From contig NZ_JAQHXR010000004.1 in assembly GCF_027859255.1 (NCBI RefSeq), positions 100,411 to 164,410 on the forward strand: a stretch of 64,000 nt of DNA, given 5' to 3'. The notes under the pieces were generated by a model that saw only the letters and a list, made by a program, of their open reading frames with translations, made no database searches and was not told the DNA's origin. Below are positions 9,610 to 18,667 of this stretch, piece after piece (position 1 is the stretch's first letter; each line of letters begins with the position of its first letter). Source of the stretch: Helicobacter ibis. Its GTDB lineage: Bacteria; Campylobacterota; Campylobacteria; Campylobacterales; Helicobacteraceae. The translations under genes and the position numbers were made by a program.

Positions 9610-9988
9610 TTACTTCCTTTTTTAATAGCTCTAATATAGATATTTCTAAGTTTAATTCTCTTTTTATATCAAGAACTTTTTGTTCTAGTTTTGATATTTT
9701 ATCCATATCTTTGCCTTTGAATTTTGCCTTTTGCAAGTCATATTCTTTATCTTCTAATTTATCCTTTAGTTTATTGATTGTTTTTTGTTGATTTTCTATT
9801 ATATCTTTATCGTTACAATATTTTAGATGATTGTTTAGTGCTATTGTTAGCTTTTCTTTGGTGTATTTTAGATTTGATTGTTTTGCTATGCTTATTTTTT
9901 GTTCTATTATTTTGGTTTTTATATCACATAAATTTCCTGCATTAAGAGACAATAAAGACATTGTAAAAGTCATAACAATTTTATTCAT
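9584..9988 (-). CDS. DUF1090-family periplasmic protein (YqjC-like)
   Basis: A 134-residue protein with an N-terminal signal peptide (MNKIVMTFTMSLLSLNAGN) and a helical, Lys-rich body. The two cysteines with spacing LCDIK...LKYCND, around an IAKQSNLKYTKEKLTIALNNH segment, fit DUF1090 (E. coli YqjC). The function of the family is unknown. AAGGAGGA is a strong ribosome site before the ATG. It heads the tpiA-fabI-fliQ-murB-MFS run. Confidence 0.7.
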   Translation of the reverse strand: MNKIVMTFTMSLLSLNAGNLCDIKTKIIEQKISIAKQSNLKYTKEKLTIALNNHLKYCNDKDIIENQQKTINKLKDKLEDKEYDLQKAKFKGKDMDKISKLEQKVLDIKRELNLEISILELLKKEVNENNSKQL

Positions 9989-10025
9989 GGTAAGTCCTCC
10001 TTTTATGTTTGTGCTAGATTTTGTA

Positions 10026-10031
10026 ATTATA
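10026..10031 (-). promoter_or_regulatory. -10 element for the DUF1090-tpiA-fabI unit
   Basis: Minus-strand TATAAT 38 bases before the DUF1090 ATG. It is back-to-back with the plus-strand -10 element at 10046. Confidence 0.5.
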
Positions 10032-10045
10032 TCAATATTTGGTGT

Positions 10046-10051
10046 TATAAT
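10046..10051 (+). promoter_or_regulatory. -10 element for the FUSC-family gene
   Basis: Plus-strand TATAAT 24 bases before the ATG at 10075, followed by an AAGG ribosome site at 10063-10066. Confidence 0.5.
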
Positions 10052-10074
10052 GGTGTAAAAAGCAAGGTTGCGCC

Positions 10075-11154
10075 ATGCAATACAATAAACTAATTGAAAG
10101 TGTAAAATTGATTTTTACATGGAATAAGAGTGATAGACTTTGGCAAATGCCATTTTTTGCTGGGCTTGGTGTTGGTATTATTTTGTTTATTGCGGGTTAT
10201 TTTAATAGACCAGATTTAGGACTTGTAGCAATAATAGGCGCAAATATTTTTTTATATGTGCAAGATACGCCTATTTATCATAAAATGGTTGTTTGTTTTT
10301 GTTGTGCATTTGGTATGACTACTTCTTTTGCTTTAGGGCTTATTGGGCAGTCTTTTCCGTTTTTGATACCTATTATAATTTTTTTTGTTACGATGATTAG
10401 TGCTCAAGTTGTTAGGTATTTTAGCATAGGTGCTCCGGGTTTTTTCTTTTTTACATTTGCTGCAATTTTAGGGACTTATATACATTTTGATATTGAAGAT
10501 TATCCATTTGCCATAGGACTTGTTGCCTTAGGCACTATGCTTGCCAATGTTATGGTATTGCTTTACTCTTTAGTTGTTATATATGTCTTTCATCATTCTC
10601 CCAAGCCAGTGCCAAAGCTTGGAGAGTTTGGATTTGGAGTTATTGTTATTGATCCAATAATTATTGCCTTTTTTGTTGCGTTTTCTATGTATTTGCAGAG
10701 CTTTTTTGAGCTTGATAGAGGATATTGGGTTGGAATCTCTTGTGCTGCAGTTTTAACCGCTGTTACATTTAAGCAAATATGGGTCAAGCAATTTCAAAGA
10801 ATTCTAGGCACTATTGTAGGTGTTTGCTTTTCGTATTTTTTATTGCATTTTTCACTCCCTCCCATATATTTTGCTTTGCTTATGATGTTTTTTATGTTTT
10901 GTGGAGAGTTTTTAGTAGTTAGAAATTATGCCTTAGCTATGGTGTTTCTAACGCCTTATTCTACATATTTAGCAGAGGTGTCTAGCTTTATGAATTATGA
11001 CCCTGATTTGATTATCAAATCTAGAGTGTTTGATATTGTAATTGGTAGCTTAATTGGATTGCTTGGAGGAGCATTTATGCATTGGAGTGCATTAAGAGGA
11101 GTGATAGATAAAGTAGCTAGAAGGATTGTTTTTAGATGGATTGGTAGAGATTAG
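10075..11154 (+). CDS. FUSC-family inner-membrane protein (putative aromatic compound exporter)
   Basis: A 359-residue protein of about ten hydrophobic helices arranged as two similar halves. The second half holds the FUSC signature region YWVGISCAAVLTAVTF followed by QRILGTIVGVCFSY. Relatives such as AaeB and YccS export hydroxylated aromatic acids or similar compounds, usually with a large cytoplasmic domain that is absent here. Substrate is unknown. It is a stand-alone gene with its own promoter. Confidence 0.75.
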   Translation: MQYNKLIESVKLIFTWNKSDRLWQMPFFAGLGVGIILFIAGYFNRPDLGLVAIIGANIFLYVQDTPIYHKMVVCFCCAFGMTTSFALGLIGQSFPFLIPIIIFFVTMISAQVVRYFSIGAPGFFFFTFAAILGTYIHFDIEDYPFAIGLVALGTMLANVMVLLYSLVVIYVFHHSPKPVPKLGEFGFGVIVIDPIIIAFFVAFSMYLQSFFELDRGYWVGISCAAVLTAVTFKQIWVKQFQRILGTIVGVCFSYFLLHFSLPPIYFALLMMFFMFCGEFLVVRNYALAMVFLTPYSTYLAEVSSFMNYDPDLIIKSRVFDIVIGSLIGLLGGAFMHWSALRGVIDKVARRIVFRWIGRD

Positions 11155-11160
11155 GCAAGA

Positions 11161-11175
11161 TTGGGAGAATCCCAA
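11161..11175. terminator. Short hairpin between convergent FUSC and dcd genes
   Basis: A perfect 6-bp stem with a 3-base loop (TTGGGA GAA TCCCAA) lies in the 24-base gap between convergent genes. It could end transcripts from both sides, although there is no long T run. Confidence 0.4.
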
Positions 11176-11178
11176 AGA

Positions 11179-11739
11179 CTATTTTAGGATTCTAGGTAGT
11201 GTAATTCCAGTTTGTTCTTGATACTTGCCTTTTTTATCTTTATAGCTTACTTCGCAATCCTTATCTCCTTGTAAAAATAGAACTTGTGCAATTCCCTCAT
11301 TTGCATATATTTTTGCAGGTAGTGGCGTTGTATTGCTTATTTCTATTGTTATATGTCCTTCAAATTCTGGTTCAAAAGGAGTGACATTTACGATTATCCC
11401 ACATCTTGCATAGGTGCTTTTACCAAGGCAAATAGCCAAAATATTTCTAGGAATCTTAAAATATTCAATAGTCCTTGCTAGTGCAAATGAGTTTGGAGGG
11501 ACAATACACACATCGCCTATGAAATCAACAACATTGGCAGAATCAAAGTTTTTAGGATCTACAACCATAGCATTTATGTTTGTAAAAATTTTAAATTCAT
11601 TGCTTACTCTTATATCGTAGCCATAGCTTGATAGTCCATAGCTTACAACGCCTTTTCCTACTTGATTTTCACAAAATGGCTCTATCATCTTGTGTTTTAG
11701 TGCCATTTCTCTTATCCAGCTATCTTCTTTTAATCCCAT
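11179..11739 (-). CDS. dcd: dCTP deaminase Dcd
   Basis: Converts dCTP to dUTP for thymidylate synthesis. The 186-residue protein has the start [22 protein letters not shown] and the trimer motifs [39 protein letters not shown] and [10 protein letters not shown]. The catalytic Glu lies in the last part of the second motif. It is divergent from accB, as in H. pylori. Confidence 0.96.
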   Translation of the reverse strand: MGLKEDSWIREMALKHKMIEPFCENQVGKGVVSYGLSSYGYDIRVSNEFKIFTNINAMVVDPKNFDSANVVDFIGDVCIVPPNSFALARTIEYFKIPRNILAICLGKSTYARCGIIVNVTPFEPEFEGHITIEISNTTPLPAKIYANEGIAQVLFLQGDKDCEVSYKDKKGKYQEQTGITLPRILK

Positions 11740-11774
11740 AATTTGCCTTAAAGTTTTTTACTATCATTTTGTGC

Positions 11775-11781
11775 TATTATA
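11775..11781. promoter_or_regulatory. Overlapping divergent -10 elements for dcd and accB
   Basis: TATTAT (plus, 11775-11780) and TATAAT (minus, 11776-11781) overlap in the 71-base gap between the two start codons. The two promoters would share the same site and probably compete. Confidence 0.45.
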
Positions 11782-11810
11782 GCAAAAGAATTACATGAAA
11801 AAGGCTAGTT

Positions 11811-12272
11811 ATGGATTTCAAAGAAATAAAAGAGTTAATTAAAATTTTTGATTCAAGCTCTCTTAGTTCTCTTAGTATTACAAAAGAAGATTCTAAAATT
11901 AAGCTAGAAAAGGGTGGTAAAGTAGCTCCACAAGCAATAATCCCAGCAAGTGTAGCACAAGCTCCACAACCACAAGCGATACCAAGTGAAATAAAGTCTC
12001 CTAGTGCAGAATCTGCTCCCAAAACTATAAGTGGTGAGACTATAAACTCTCCTATGGTTGGAACATTTTATAGATGTCCTTCTCCAAATGCACCAGCTTA
12101 TGTAAATGTAGGCGATAAGGTTAAAAAAGGTCAAACTTTAGCAATTATTGAAGCTATGAAAATTATGAATGAAATTGAAGCAGAGTTTGATTGTGTGATA
12201 AAAGAGATATTGCCAAGCGATGCACAACCTGTAGAATACAATATGCCATTATTTGTAGTGGAGAAAATCTAA
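11811..12272 (+). CDS. accB: Biotin carboxyl carrier protein AccB
   Basis: Carries biotin for acetyl-CoA carboxylase, the entry to fatty-acid synthesis. 153 residues: an N-terminal helical part, an Ala/Pro/Ser-rich linker (about 40-70) and a C-terminal biotinyl domain with Lys117 in EAMKIMNE. The stop overlaps the accC start (TAATG), so the two subunits are coupled. Confidence 0.96.
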   Translation: MDFKEIKELIKIFDSSSLSSLSITKEDSKIKLEKGGKVAPQAIIPASVAQAPQPQAIPSEIKSPSAESAPKTISGETINSPMVGTFYRCPSPNAPAYVNVGDKVKKGQTLAIIEAMKIMNEIEAEFDCVIKEILPSDAQPVEYNMPLFVVEKI

Positions 12273-13618
12273 TGTCTTTAAAGCGAGAGATTAATACCAT
12301 TTTGGTAGCTAATCGTGGTGAGATAGCATTGCGTGCTATAAGAACAATAAAAGAAATGGGAAAGAGAGCTATAGCGGTGTATTCTACTGCTGATAAAGAT
12401 GTTCATTACCTAGATTTAGCCGATGCGAAGGTGTGTATTGGTGGCGATAAAAGCAGTGAATCTTATTTAAATATACCTGCAATTATTTCTGCAGCGGAGC
12501 TTTTTAACGCAGATGCAATCTTTCCGGGATATGGATTTTTGAGTGAGAATCAAAACTTTGTAGAAATTTGCAAACATCATAATATAGAGTTCATAGGTCC
12601 AAATTCTGATGTAATGGCGCTAATGAGTGATAAAAGTAAAGCAAAAGAAGTAATGAAAAATGCTGGAGTGCCTGTAATACCAGGAAGTGATGGTGCAGTA
12701 TCATCAAAAGAAGAAGCCAAAAAAATAGCAAATGAAATGGGTTATCCTGTGATACTAAAAGCAGCAGCCGGTGGTGGTGGTAGAGGAATGAGGATTGTTG
12801 ATAGTGAAGAAAATATGTTTAATGCATTCCTAGCAGCTGAAAGTGAGGCTATTAGTGCATTTGGTGATGGCACAATTTATATGGAGAAATTCATTGATAA
12901 GCCAAAGCACATAGAGGTTCAGATTCTAGCAGATAAGCATGGAAATGTCTTGCATGTGGGCGAGAGGGATTGTTCATTGCAACGAAGACATCAAAAGTTA
13001 ATTGAAGAATCTCCTGCACCAACTTTGGAACCACAAACAAGAGAAAAACTTCTGCAAACTGCAATTACTGCAACTAAGGCTATAAAATATGTCGGTGCTG
13101 GAACTTACGAGTTTTTGCTAGATTCTAATCAAAATTTTTATTTTATGGAGATGAATACAAGGTTGCAAGTTGAGCACCCTGTAAGTGAGCTTGTAAGTGG
13201 GCTTGATATAATCGAGCTTATGATAAATATTGCAGAAGACAAAGAACTACCAAAGCAAGATGATATAAGATTTAATGGTTGTGCTATTGAATGCAGAATC
13301 ACAGCAGAAGATCCTGTGAAATTCTATCCATCTGCTGGGAAAATAACAAAATGGATATCACCTGGTGGAAATAATGTAAGAATAGATACTCATGCTTATG
13401 CTGGATATAATGTGCCTATGTTCTATGATTCCATGATTGGTAAGCTTATCGTATGGGGCAAGAATCGCAATGAAGCAATATCAAGAATGAAAAGAGCATT
13501 AGATGAATTTTGCATAGAAGGCATAAAGACTACTATAGATTTTCATAAAGAAATGATGAAAAATGATGATTTTGTAAGAGGTGTGATACATACTAAATAT
13601 TTGGAGCAAAAGTCATAA
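12272..13618 (+). CDS. accC: Biotin carboxylase AccC
   Basis: The ATP-grasp subunit that carboxylates AccB-biotin. 448 residues with N-terminal ILVANRGEIALRAIRT, ATP-binding loop AAGGGGRGMR and the metal/bicarbonate block MEMNTRLQVEHPVSE. I chose the ATG at 12272, one base into the accB stop. The frame is open further upstream to 12191, but that part would overlap accB and adds non-family residues. The transcarboxylase subunits accA and accD are not in the window. Confidence 0.96.
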   Translation: MSLKREINTILVANRGEIALRAIRTIKEMGKRAIAVYSTADKDVHYLDLADAKVCIGGDKSSESYLNIPAIISAAELFNADAIFPGYGFLSENQNFVEICKHHNIEFIGPNSDVMALMSDKSKAKEVMKNAGVPVIPGSDGAVSSKEEAKKIANEMGYPVILKAAAGGGGRGMRIVDSEENMFNAFLAAESEAISAFGDGTIYMEKFIDKPKHIEVQILADKHGNVLHVGERDCSLQRRHQKLIEESPAPTLEPQTREKLLQTAITATKAIKYVGAGTYEFLLDSNQNFYFMEMNTRLQVEHPVSELVSGLDIIELMINIAEDKELPKQDDIRFNGCAIECRITAEDPVKFYPSAGKITKWISPGGNNVRIDTHAYAGYNVPMFYDSMIGKLIVWGKNRNEAISRMKRALDEFCIEGIKTTIDFHKEMMKNDDFVRGVIHTKYLEQKS

Positions 13619-13621
13619 AAG

Positions 13622-13638
13622 TGGAATGAAAAATGCTT
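13622..13638 (+). promoter_or_regulatory. Sigma54-type (-24/-12) promoter of the FlaC-like gene
   Basis: TGGAATG, four bases, then ATGCTT gives the invariant GG-N10-GC spacing (GG 13623-13624, GC 13635-13636). It matches most of the RpoN consensus known for Helicobacter/Campylobacter flagellar genes (TTGGAAC-N5-TTGCTT). A vegetative-like TATAAT also occurs at 13650-13655. Either or both may be used. Confidence 0.55.
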
Positions 13639-13693
13639 GATATTTGTAGTATAATATTTAACAAGGAAGTAAATTAAATTGAAAGGAGATATT

Positions 13694-14446
13694 ATGAAAA
13701 TTGGAAATACTGGTATAAATGAAAGTTTGGTATCTATAAATAAAGCCAAAGAAGAAGAAAAAGAGTCTATTAAAAAAATTGCATCTCCTAGACCAATAGA
13801 AGCTATTGATGGTGCTTCTTTAGCTATTGCTAATGAGTTATTAGCACAAGCAAATTCTATGTCTCAAGGTATTAGAAATGCAAATGATGCACTAGGTGTG
13901 CTACAAATTGCTGATGGTGCATTATCAGAAATTTCTAATTCTGCTATTAGAATGAACGAGCTTTCAGTTGCTTTGGGGAATCCTGCGTTAAATAGTGATC
14001 AAAGAGCAATGATTGAGAGCGAATCTCAAGCATTAACACAATCAATGAATGATTCTATCTCTCAAGCTACATTTAATGGAAAGAATGTTTTTGGTGGTCA
14101 AATGAGCTTCATGCTTGGTAGTGGTCCTATAGACTTTAGTTTGCAATCACCAAATACTTCTAGTTTGCAAGTTACAAACCAACAAAGCATTTTGGACTTT
14201 ATAAGTAATGTCAGCTCAAAAAGAGGCGATATTGGTGCTGTTATGAATCGTATTGAATCTACAATTAATAGCGATATGAATACGGTTGTTAATCTAAGAT
14301 CTGCTGAAAGCAATTTGCAAGACAATGATATTGCTGAAAATTACAATGAGCTAAACACTGCTAAATTAAAAGAAAATGCTTCATTGTATGTAGCTTCATT
14401 TAATGCACAATATCTTCAAAATAAATTCAATTCCCTATTAGGTTAA
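13694..14446 (+). CDS. flaC: FlaC-like short secreted flagellin
   Basis: A 250-residue flagellin homologue that keeps the conserved N- and C-terminal D0/D1 helices (LAIANELLAQANSMSQGIRN, DALGVLQIADGALSEI, and a C-terminal LYVASFNAQYLQNKFNSLLG). It lacks the variable central domain, so it is half the length of FlaA/FlaB. In length and sequence it resembles Campylobacter jejuni FlaC (249 aa), which is exported through the flagellar apparatus but does not build the filament and is reported to modulate host interaction. AAAGGAG at 13682-13688 supports the ATG at 13694 over the upstream TTG. Regulation fits flagellar class genes. Confidence 0.85.
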   Translation: MKIGNTGINESLVSINKAKEEEKESIKKIASPRPIEAIDGASLAIANELLAQANSMSQGIRNANDALGVLQIADGALSEISNSAIRMNELSVALGNPALNSDQRAMIESESQALTQSMNDSISQATFNGKNVFGGQMSFMLGSGPIDFSLQSPNTSSLQVTNQQSILDFISNVSSKRGDIGAVMNRIESTINSDMNTVVNLRSAESNLQDNDIAENYNELNTAKLKENASLYVASFNAQYLQNKFNSLLG

Positions 14447-14450
14447 TTTC

Positions 14451-14469
14451 ATAGCCCTTTTTGGGCTAT
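14451..14469 (+). terminator. Hairpin after the FlaC-like gene
   Basis: A 7-bp stem ATAGCCC/GGGCTAT with a T5 loop, 5 bases after the stop, followed by TTT. It is a probable intrinsic terminator, only 15 bases before dapF. Confidence 0.6.
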
Positions 14470-14483
14470 TTGCGAGTGTTGTT

Positions 14484-15233
14484 ATGTTTTTTAGTAAGTA
14501 TTCTGCTAGTGGCAATGACTTTATAATTACCCATTTATTTAAACACAATGTTATTCCATATTCTAAATTAGCACAAAAGATTTGCAATAGGCATGAAGGA
14601 ATCGGTGCTGATGGACTTATTGTTCTAAAACCGCATGATAGCTATGATTATGAGTGGGAATTTTATAATCAAGATGGTAGCGTGGCTAGTATGTGTGGTA
14701 ATGGTAGTAGAGCTGCTGGTGCATATGCTGTAAGTATGAATCTTACAGATAAGAATCATAGATTCTTAAGTGGTGCTGGTGTCATCAACATTAGAGTAGA
14801 TAATAATATGGTCGAAAGTGAGCTTGGAATTGCCAATATCATAGATAAGAATATATTAGAGGCTAACTCATCTTGGTGGCTTATAGATACAGGCGTTCCG
14901 CATTTAGTAACTTTTGGAGATGACATTTTTGAGTTAGATTCGTCAGTAATGTCAGAATTAAGACACAAATACAATGCTAATGTAAATGTAGCAAAAATTG
15001 AGTGTAAGTATATTTCAATACGCACATTTGAGCGTGGAGTAGAGGGTGAAACTCTAGCTTGTGGGACTGGTATGGCTGCTATGTTTTATAGACTTTTATT
15101 AGAAGGTTGTGCAATGAATATGCAAGCCTTTAAACCGGCAAGTAAAGAGCTAGTTTATCTAAGAGAGGATAATAAAAGTTTATTTTTAAAAGGTGAGGTT
15201 AGAAAAGTTTGTGATTTTAGTTATGAAATTTGA
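14484..15233 (+). CDS. dapF: Diaminopimelate epimerase DapF
   Basis: Converts LL- to meso-diaminopimelate for lysine and peptidoglycan. 249 residues with the two active-site cysteines in MCGNGSRAAG and ACGTGMAAM, plus the N-terminal KYSASGNDFIITH and the HEGIGADGLIVL motif. It ends overlapping the convergent 69-residue gene by 17 bases. Confidence 0.95.
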   Translation: MFFSKYSASGNDFIITHLFKHNVIPYSKLAQKICNRHEGIGADGLIVLKPHDSYDYEWEFYNQDGSVASMCGNGSRAAGAYAVSMNLTDKNHRFLSGAGVINIRVDNNMVESELGIANIIDKNILEANSSWWLIDTGVPHLVTFGDDIFELDSSVMSELRHKYNANVNVAKIECKYISIRTFERGVEGETLACGTGMAAMFYRLLLEGCAMNMQAFKPASKELVYLREDNKSLFLKGEVRKVCDFSYEI

Positions 15234-15426
15234 TTGTGAATCTACCTTTATTTAATATTATTTCGTATTTTTCTCTTGTTTGTAAGTCTATTAAAAAGCA
15301 TTCATCGCCATTTTCTAAATCGTATCTTTCATCAGGGTAGAGGGATAGTCGCCTCTCTACTTCCTCTATATCTTCGCATAATGCACTAAAACCAAACATT
15401 GTTAGCTTATATTGGAATTCTTCCAT
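15217..15426 (-). CDS. Small conserved-looking protein of unknown function (69 aa)
   Basis: An acidic 69-residue cytoplasmic protein ([19 protein letters not shown] onward) without signal peptide or membrane segment. Its ATG overlaps the malic-enzyme stop by one base, so it is translationally coupled to that gene. Its end overlaps dapF on the other strand. I do not recognise the family. Tight coupling argues that it is real. Confidence 0.6.
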   Translation of the reverse strand: MEEFQYKLTMFGFSALCEDIEEVERRLSLYPDERYDLENGDECFLIDLQTREKYEIILNKGRFTIKFHN

Positions 15427-16655
15427 TAAAGATTCTTTTTTCTAGCTACACCGCTATTTATCGCAGATTGTGCAACTGCATTTGATACATACTCTTTTAG
15501 TCTTGTGTCAAATGGAGAAGGTATTATGTATTCCTTGCCAAATTCAAATTTTCTATTATGAATCTTTTCTAGCTCTTCTTTTAGGTCTTGTGGTATTTCT
15601 TTTTGTGCAAGTTCAGCTAATGCATTAGCAGCAACCATTTTCATTTCTTCATTTATGCTTCTTGCTTGAACCATTAATGCACCTTTGAAGATATATGGGA
15701 ATCCTAATACATTATTGATTTGGTTTGGATAATCGCTTCTACCTGTTGCAATTATGGCATCTGGTCTTGCTTGTCTTGCTAGTAGCGGATCTATTTCTGG
15801 ATCTGGATTGCTCATCACAAAAATCATAGGATTTTCATTCATATTTTCTATATCCGTAGCCTTAAGGATATTAGCCCTTGATAGCCCAAGTAACACATCA
15901 GCACCATCTAATGCTTCTTTGTAGCTATTTATTTCTCTATCTGTGGCGAATTCTTTTTTTGCACTATTTAGGTCTTTTCTATTTGTTGTTATAGCACCTT
16001 TGCTATCAAACATTATAATCTCTTTTGCCCCTAGTTGTTTTGCCATTTTAGCGCATGCAATAGCAGCACCACCAGCACCTATTACTACTATTTTTAGAGA
16101 TTCTATGCTTTTATTTGCTATTTTTGCACCATTGATAATACCTGCTGTGCTTATTATGGCAGTTCCATGTTGGTCATCGTGCATAATTGGTATATTTAGA
16201 ATCTCTTTTAATTTCTTTTCTATATAGAAGCATTCTGGGGCTTTTATGTCTTCTAGGTTTATTCCTCCAAAAGTTGGTGCAATAGCTCTTATTATATCTA
16301 TAAATTTATCTGGATCTGTTTCATCTACTTCGATATCAAAGGCATCTATATCTGCAAATTTCTTAAATAGCACAGCTTTACCTTCCATTACAGGCTTACC
16401 AGCTAGAGCTCCTATGTCTCCAAGCCCAAGCACGGCAGTTCCATTTGATATTACCGCTACTAAATTTCCTTTTGAAGTATAGTCATATGCCAATTGCGGG
16501 TTTTTTTGTATTTCTTTACATGGTGCAGCTACACCGGGTGAGTATGCTAAAGATAAATCATTTTCATTGTCTAGTTTAGTCTTTGGGCTTATTGCTACCT
16601 TGCCACCTTGATGATAAATAAGTGCATCTTTATTTAATTTTTCTAAATCTTTCAT
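15426..16655 (-). CDS. NAD(P)-dependent malic enzyme (oxaloacetate-decarboxylating)
   Basis: Decarboxylates malate to pyruvate. 409 residues matching the N-terminal catalytic module of Mae[41 protein letters not shown], the metal site region ECFYIE...[10 protein letters not shown] and the Rossmann loop [15 protein letters not shown]. It lacks the C-terminal phosphotransacetylase-like domain found in the long MaeB form. Cofactor choice cannot be read. It is followed by the coupled 69-residue gene. Confidence 0.93.
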   Translation of the reverse strand: MKDLEKLNKDALIYHQGGKVAISPKTKLDNENDLSLAYSPGVAAPCKEIQKNPQLAYDYTSKGNLVAVISNGTAVLGLGDIGALAGKPVMEGKAVLFKKFADIDAFDIEVDETDPDKFIDIIRAIAPTFGGINLEDIKAPECFYIEKKLKEILNIPIMHDDQHGTAIISTAGIINGAKIANKSIESLKIVVIGAGGAAIACAKMAKQLGAKEIIMFDSKGAITTNRKDLNSAKKEFATDREINSYKEALDGADVLLGLSRANILKATDIENMNENPMIFVMSNPDPEIDPLLARQARPDAIIATGRSDYPNQINNVLGFPYIFKGALMVQARSINEEMKMVAANALAELAQKEIPQDLKEELEKIHNRKFEFGKEYIIPSPFDTRLKEYVSNAVAQSAINSGVARKKNL

Positions 16656-16749
16656 ATTAGGTCTCTTTCAAGTGTTAAAAATTGTAAAATTTAATCTAAA
16701 AAAAGATAAATTCAAGTTTAAAATACTCTTTACTTTATTGTTTGATGCA

Positions 16750-18657
16750 TCATTTATATATTGTGATTTTTGGGCTATTTATAGTGTTTGTAATAATATA
16801 TTTTTTGTTGGCTATTGTTATTTCTCCATCTATTTTATTAGAATCTAGATTTGTTGTTATTTTTTGGGAATTTAGCGTTATTTTGTCAGACTTTAGTTGC
16901 ATTCTACTTTGTATTGTATTGTTTTGAATCGTGCTGTATATATATCCGCTAAATAACAGATTTGTAAGCTGTGGCTTTATGTGCTTGTTTATTTCTTTTG
17001 ATAAGTTTGTATTGTTAAACTTTGCTTTATTTATGTCAAAATTTATATTTTTTGTATTTGTTGCTAAATCCAAATTTAGATGCATATTAGCAGTGCCATT
17101 TAGTATCTTTGGGATTTGTGGGAATATGTTTTGTATTGTTTTGGTGTTTATATTGTTTAACCTTAAGTTTAATCCTTGCTTTGTGTTTGATAGCATAAAT
17201 GGATTTTTTGAATCTTTTTGTAGTATATCGCCTTGTATGGTTAAGTCATTGTTTGTAAGTTTGCCATTTGCTTGCACATGACCATTTAGCAAACTTTTAT
17301 TGTTATATGATATATTTTGTATCTTTTCTATTTCTAATTTTAGTGGTATTTCTATGTTAAATGGCTTTATGCTTATTTTTCCATTTTCAGATTCTATGTT
17401 TGCTATTTGTGAATTAAGGCTACTTCTAATTATGCCATTACCATTTGCTAAATCTATATTTGTCCTTAGTTTAAACAAGCTAGATGGGAATCCTATTTTT
17501 GTTCTCTCTTCTAATAATGGGCTGTTTATAAAAAGCCTATCACTATTTAGCGTTATCGCACCAGAGATTCCATTGTTGAAGTCCCTTAAATTAAGCGATA
17601 AATCCAATGAACCATCAAAATATGCTTCTTTATTAAATAAAGTAAAAATATCTTTTGGATCCATTTGTGAAGCATTGGCTATGAGATTTTTTGGCTTTAG
17701 ATTATTTAAGCTTAGTTCATAGTTTATCTTTGAGTTTTTTAAACCCAAATCCCCAACTATCATCATATTTTTAGAATCGCCTTTTGAAGTGCCACTACTT
17801 TTTATATAACCATTTAAAGGGACCTTAAACAATGGAGATAGAGGAGCTATATTTTCAAGTTGTATGTCAAATTGTGTGTTTGTGTTTAAAGAATGTATGT
17901 TTGTAACTCCATTTAGAGTTATATCGCCTATTGTTGAGTATATTGATAGTTCATGTTCTAGTGTATTGTTATCAACTATGGCTTTTAAATCTCCTGCAAA
18001 GCTTGTTCTTGGTATTTTTATTGAGAATTCTTCTTCCATTGTACTTCTATTTACCTCACCGCCATCTATTTGCATATTTATAACGCCGCCAAATACAGAA
18101 TCTTTTATGGTTACATCTGCATTCATGGTTATGATTCCATCGCTATATGGTTTTTGATTTAATACCTTTAGAAGTTCTAATAAAGAAGCCTCTTTGGTGC
18201 TTAGAGTTAGATGGCTTATATTTAGATAATTTCCATTTATTATAATATCGCTATTTGATTGCAGAAAGTTGCTTTGCGAAATTATCGTGTAATTATTAAA
18301 TTTACCACTTAATTTTCCTTCAATCCACTCGTTTTCTGATACATTATACTGCTTGTTATTGATTGTTGCTTTAAATCCTTTGGAATTTATAAAGAAGTTT
18401 CCATCTATGTTGCGTAAGAATAGGGAGTATTCGACATTTAAAAAAAGTTCTAATGCACCATCATAAGCACTAAAATCAACTAAAATTGATGTTGGAGATA
18501 GTGTAAATGAGTTGCTATACCATTGCGTATTTGTTATTTTGCTAAGCTTTGCGATTGCTATATTAGATACTATTTTATTGCCTATGCTAGAAAATAGCAC
18601 AAGCGGAGTTAGTATTAGAAATGAAACGAAAAATAAAATAACTAGTTTAAGTTTCAT
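16750..18657 (-). CDS. AsmA/TamB-like envelope protein
   Basis: A 635-residue protein with one N-terminal membrane anchor (about 5-24) and a long, repetitive Asn/Ser/Ile-rich beta-structured body. Strands such as GDITLNGVTNIHS, GNLTLNG-type and LNGHVQANGKLTNNDLTIQG resemble AsmA-clade proteins, which form periplasmic bridges or grooves for phospholipid transport. Assignment rests on architecture and composition, not a diagnostic motif. It lies 10 bases downstream of the cysteine-rich lipoprotein gene. Confidence 0.6.
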   Translation of the reverse strand: MKLKLVILFFVSFLILTPLVLFSSIGNKIVSNIAIAKLSKITNTQWYSNSFTLSPTSILVDFSAYDGALELFLNVEYSLFLRNIDGNFFINSKGFKATINNKQYNVSENEWIEGKLSGKFNNYTIISQSNFLQSNSDIIINGNYLNISHLTLSTKEASLLELLKVLNQKPYSDGIITMNADVTIKDSVFGGVINMQIDGGEVNRSTMEEEFSIKIPRTSFAGDLKAIVDNNTLEHELSIYSTIGDITLNGVTNIHSLNTNTQFDIQLENIAPLSPLFKVPLNGYIKSSGTSKGDSKNMMIVGDLGLKNSKINYELSLNNLKPKNLIANASQMDPKDIFTLFNKEAYFDGSLDLSLNLRDFNNGISGAITLNSDRLFINSPLLEERTKIGFPSSLFKLRTNIDLANGNGIIRSSLNSQIANIESENGKISIKPFNIEIPLKLEIEKIQNISYNNKSLLNGHVQANGKLTNNDLTIQGDILQKDSKNPFMLSNTKQGLNLRLNNINTKTIQNIFPQIPKILNGTANMHLNLDLATNTKNINFDINKAKFNNTNLSKEINKHIKPQLTNLLFSGYIYSTIQNNTIQSRMQLKSDKITLNSQKITTNLDSNKIDGEITIANKKYIITNTINSPKITIYK

Positions 18658-18667
18658 ATCTCAAAGC

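Noticed and set aside
12191..12271. Longer accC start at 12191
   Set aside because: It overlaps accB by more than 80 bases and adds residues foreign to the family. The coupled ATG at 12272 gives the standard N-terminus.
16742..18157. Plus-strand ORFs antisense to the AsmA-like gene
   Set aside because: They are hydrophobic shadows of an Asn/Ile-rich minus-strand gene and have no ribosome sites.
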